A program made the translations under genes and the position numbers. Shown here piece by piece: positions 62,113-64,000 of a stretch of 64,000 nt of DNA; within the stretch, counting starts at the first letter, position 1, and the number at the start of each line of letters is the position of its first letter. The stretch is from Casuarius casuarius. Lineage: Eukaryota > Chordata > Aves > Casuariiformes > Casuariidae. The stretch is from NCBI GenBank assembly GCA_003342895.1, contig PTFA01000398.1, forward strand, positions 129,763 to 193,762. The letters are read 5' to 3'. The notes under the pieces were generated by a model. That model made no database searches. It saw only the letters and a list, made by a program, of their open reading frames with translations, and was not told the origin of the DNA.

Positions 62113-64000
62113 ATTCGGGGAGCTGGACTGAAGCAGAATGAATCTTGAGACAGGCAGAATCACTCTTTTGGACCCAGAGCTAGCAGGGGGTTTTGGTGGG
62201 TTTTTTTTGTTTGTTTCTTCCCAAACTTCCTGGTTTGGACAAAAAATGAATTTATACTTTTGGTCTGAACATGTGTTGTAGCTGATACTAACCACTTAGT
62301 ATTCTCCTTATGAACTTATGGGGTGGTGAAATCTGGCTTCTGCCCTATATAGTCCAAGAGGGATCCCTGAGCAAATTCCAGACTTGAGGACTCTGGAAAA
62401 ATAGGTTTTGTACTATCATTTTGAGACTTGCAAATGAGTGTGAACAAATATGCAATTCCTGAGTGAAAAGCATCATTAACAGCTTCATTTCTGTGGTGCA
62501 AGGGAACTCTGTGCCTAGAAGTAAGCTTGTGGGAGGTACGTTTATCTGTGAAAAAGGTAGAATGAGCTTTAAGAGGAATGCGTGAAAAATAGCCTTTCCT
62601 TTTGTCCACTCCGAGTACACAGTACATTTCTTTGTCCTTGCTTTCTCTACTGCATGTAATGTTAATGTGCATGTTAAGAAAAAAAAGCATATGAATGTCT
62701 AGAAAGTTATAGATAAAAAGCAAAACCAGCTTAAATAACATTACAAAAATTAAAAAAAAAAAATACTGTTGCATATGCATCTGCTTTCGGGAAAGGAGAA
62801 GGGCATATTTGTGACAAGTAGCAGGCTAATGTGCTACTGGAACTTAGTGTACTGACAGTCCTTCTGTATGATAACAGTGGTATAAGAACATTCGTGGAAT
62901 AAAATAGATCTCCAACCAAATTTGAAAAACATAATATTCCAATGCTGGTCTGAAGTGTGCAATTCAAGCCTATTCATATTTGAAAATAAGCTATTTAACT
63001 CTATTAAAATGTTTTTTTTTTTTCCAAAACAAATTATCAATATATGTAACTTCTTGTTCTTGCAGGCCTTCAGAAATCTTAATCATTAATAATATCACTT
63101 GAAAAAAACTTGGAAAGTTTTAAAAAACATTTGAATACAATGCTGTGCAGACACAAAATATACTGAGTAAAATAATATGCTTTCTGCATGTAAAATATGA
63201 AATGATGCCAGCTGTAATATTTCATGTTATAATTTAAAGGTGATAGTTCTTAGGTGCAAGTTGGTTGGAAATGGTTCTAATATTTGTTTTCTCTCTAATA
63301 GGAAAGAATTTCACAGCTTAGTGTTTTTAGGCAATATTAATTGAGGTGGAAAAAATCTGTGTAAAATCTGTTAAATGAACTGAGAAGTAAAGGACTCCTA
63401 CAATGATTCAAATTAGTTTGGGGATGTAAATAGTTAGACAACTCAGCAGACAAAACCACATAATTTTTCAAGGCTTAATTTTCATACCGAAACAATATTT
63501 TTACCTAACAATTGCCATTCAAAAGTCAAAAGAATTTAATACTACAGTTTAAGGTGGTTGAGAAGATATTTTTTGTACAGTGTTAGTAATAAACTTGCAG
63601 AAAGCAATTAGCTGTCTTACAGTGCTAAGGTATCTTTTATATTCATTCAGTTGTTCCTTTTAACACTGTCGAACATGAAACACAATACTACTTGTTTTGA
63701 AGAAGTGACACTTCCAAATATATTTTAGCTCTATGTCTGTTTAAAAAAAAACCCAAAAAACAGAAAAGACTAGCAAGGTTCATTTCTGAAGCTGAGTAAT
63801 GTGATGCAGAAAAAGTGACTTTTTGCCATACCATGTTCAGGGAAGGTGACTATTCTACCAAGGTTGTTGAGAATTATGCATTTCACCTTTAAAATGTTAT
63901 CTGTCATTGCCACTATGGCTAGTCATTAACATATCTTTAGACATTTCTATGGCGGCATCAGAAAAAATGGTAAATACAAAGCAAAAGGATGGAGGCCCTA

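Larger units (their letters stand above)
40010..64000 (+). other. CACNA2D3: CACNA2D3 intron downstream of the exon (5' part; probably intron 3)
   Basis: The intron begins at GTAAGC and runs to the window end. The following alpha2delta-3 exon, expected to continue with RLVEAAEEAHLKHE, was not seen in any frame. This intron is therefore longer than 23.9 kb, in keeping with the very large introns known for the mammalian gene. Confidence 0.88.
58951..64000. other. Intronic block with two CpG-dense islets
   Basis: This block includes the islets at 58961-59320 and 61856-62112. The 154-codon minus frame at 62316-62780 starts with a hydrophobic, low-complexity stretch read from T-rich DNA, has no recognisable domain, and is treated as chance. 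The last 1 kb is AT-rich and featureless. Confidence 0.6.

Noticed and set aside
62316..62780. 154-codon minus-strand open frame with a hydrophobic start
   Set aside because: The hydrophobic stretch comes from A/T-rich low-complexity DNA. The rest shows no family motif, so it is probably chance.
1..64000. CRISPR arrays, operons, phage or other prokaryotic systems
   Set aside because: No regularly spaced direct repeats or tightly packed long frames. The spliced exon, MIR-like SINE and microsatellites show vertebrate intronic DNA.

Overview
This window is vertebrate genomic DNA, almost certainly from a bird. It contains no bacterial-type gene layout. The open frames on both strands are short and overlapping, the base composition is AT-rich, and there are many microsatellites and homopolymer runs. 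It lacks the dense Alu and L1 interspersed repeats of mammals, and I found no clear CR1 or LTR element. The few interspersed repeats I can read are very old (one good MIR-like copy, one palindromic MITE of a type common in turtles and crocodilians). That fits a compact avian genome better than a mammalian one.

Only one protein-coding segment can be supported: a 117-nt exon on the + strand at 39893-40009. It is bounded by a consensus acceptor (pyrimidine tract plus AG) and donor (GTAAGC). Its 39-residue translation matches what I remember of the N-terminal alpha2 region of the voltage-gated calcium channel auxiliary subunit alpha2delta-3 (CACNA2D3). Both exon boundaries are phase 0. By comparison with the human gene it is probably coding exon 3. 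The rest of the window is then the end of a very long upstream intron (1-39892) and the start of a long downstream intron (40010-64000). I could find neither the preceding nor the following CACNA2D3 exon. This fits a gene known for giant 5' introns.

The introns hold the following: a MIR-like relic near 21 kb and a weaker one near 50.2 kb; a palindromic sauropsid-type MITE relic near 9.95 kb; several CpG-dense islets (4.25, 11.65, 17.3, 33.9, 59.0 and 61.9-62.1 kb); a compound GT/TA/CA microsatellite near 35.1 kb; long mononucleotide tracts (T32 at 41.1 kb, G18 at 51.2 kb, A-rich at 49.6 kb); a perfect 34-bp hairpin near 55.4 kb; and short two-copy tandem repeats. A minus-strand frame at 48.8-49.5 kb is open for about 250 codons with one internal stop. 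It is the only place outside the exon where I suspect decayed coding sequence, and I do not recognise it.

Two single N positions are present. One (14963) sits between two identical 12-mers, which looks like an unmerged contig overlap. I saw no novel multi-gene system. The most useful leads are the hairpin, the CpG islet followed by a splice-donor-like site near 59.1 kb, the unexplained open frame, and the assembly artefact.
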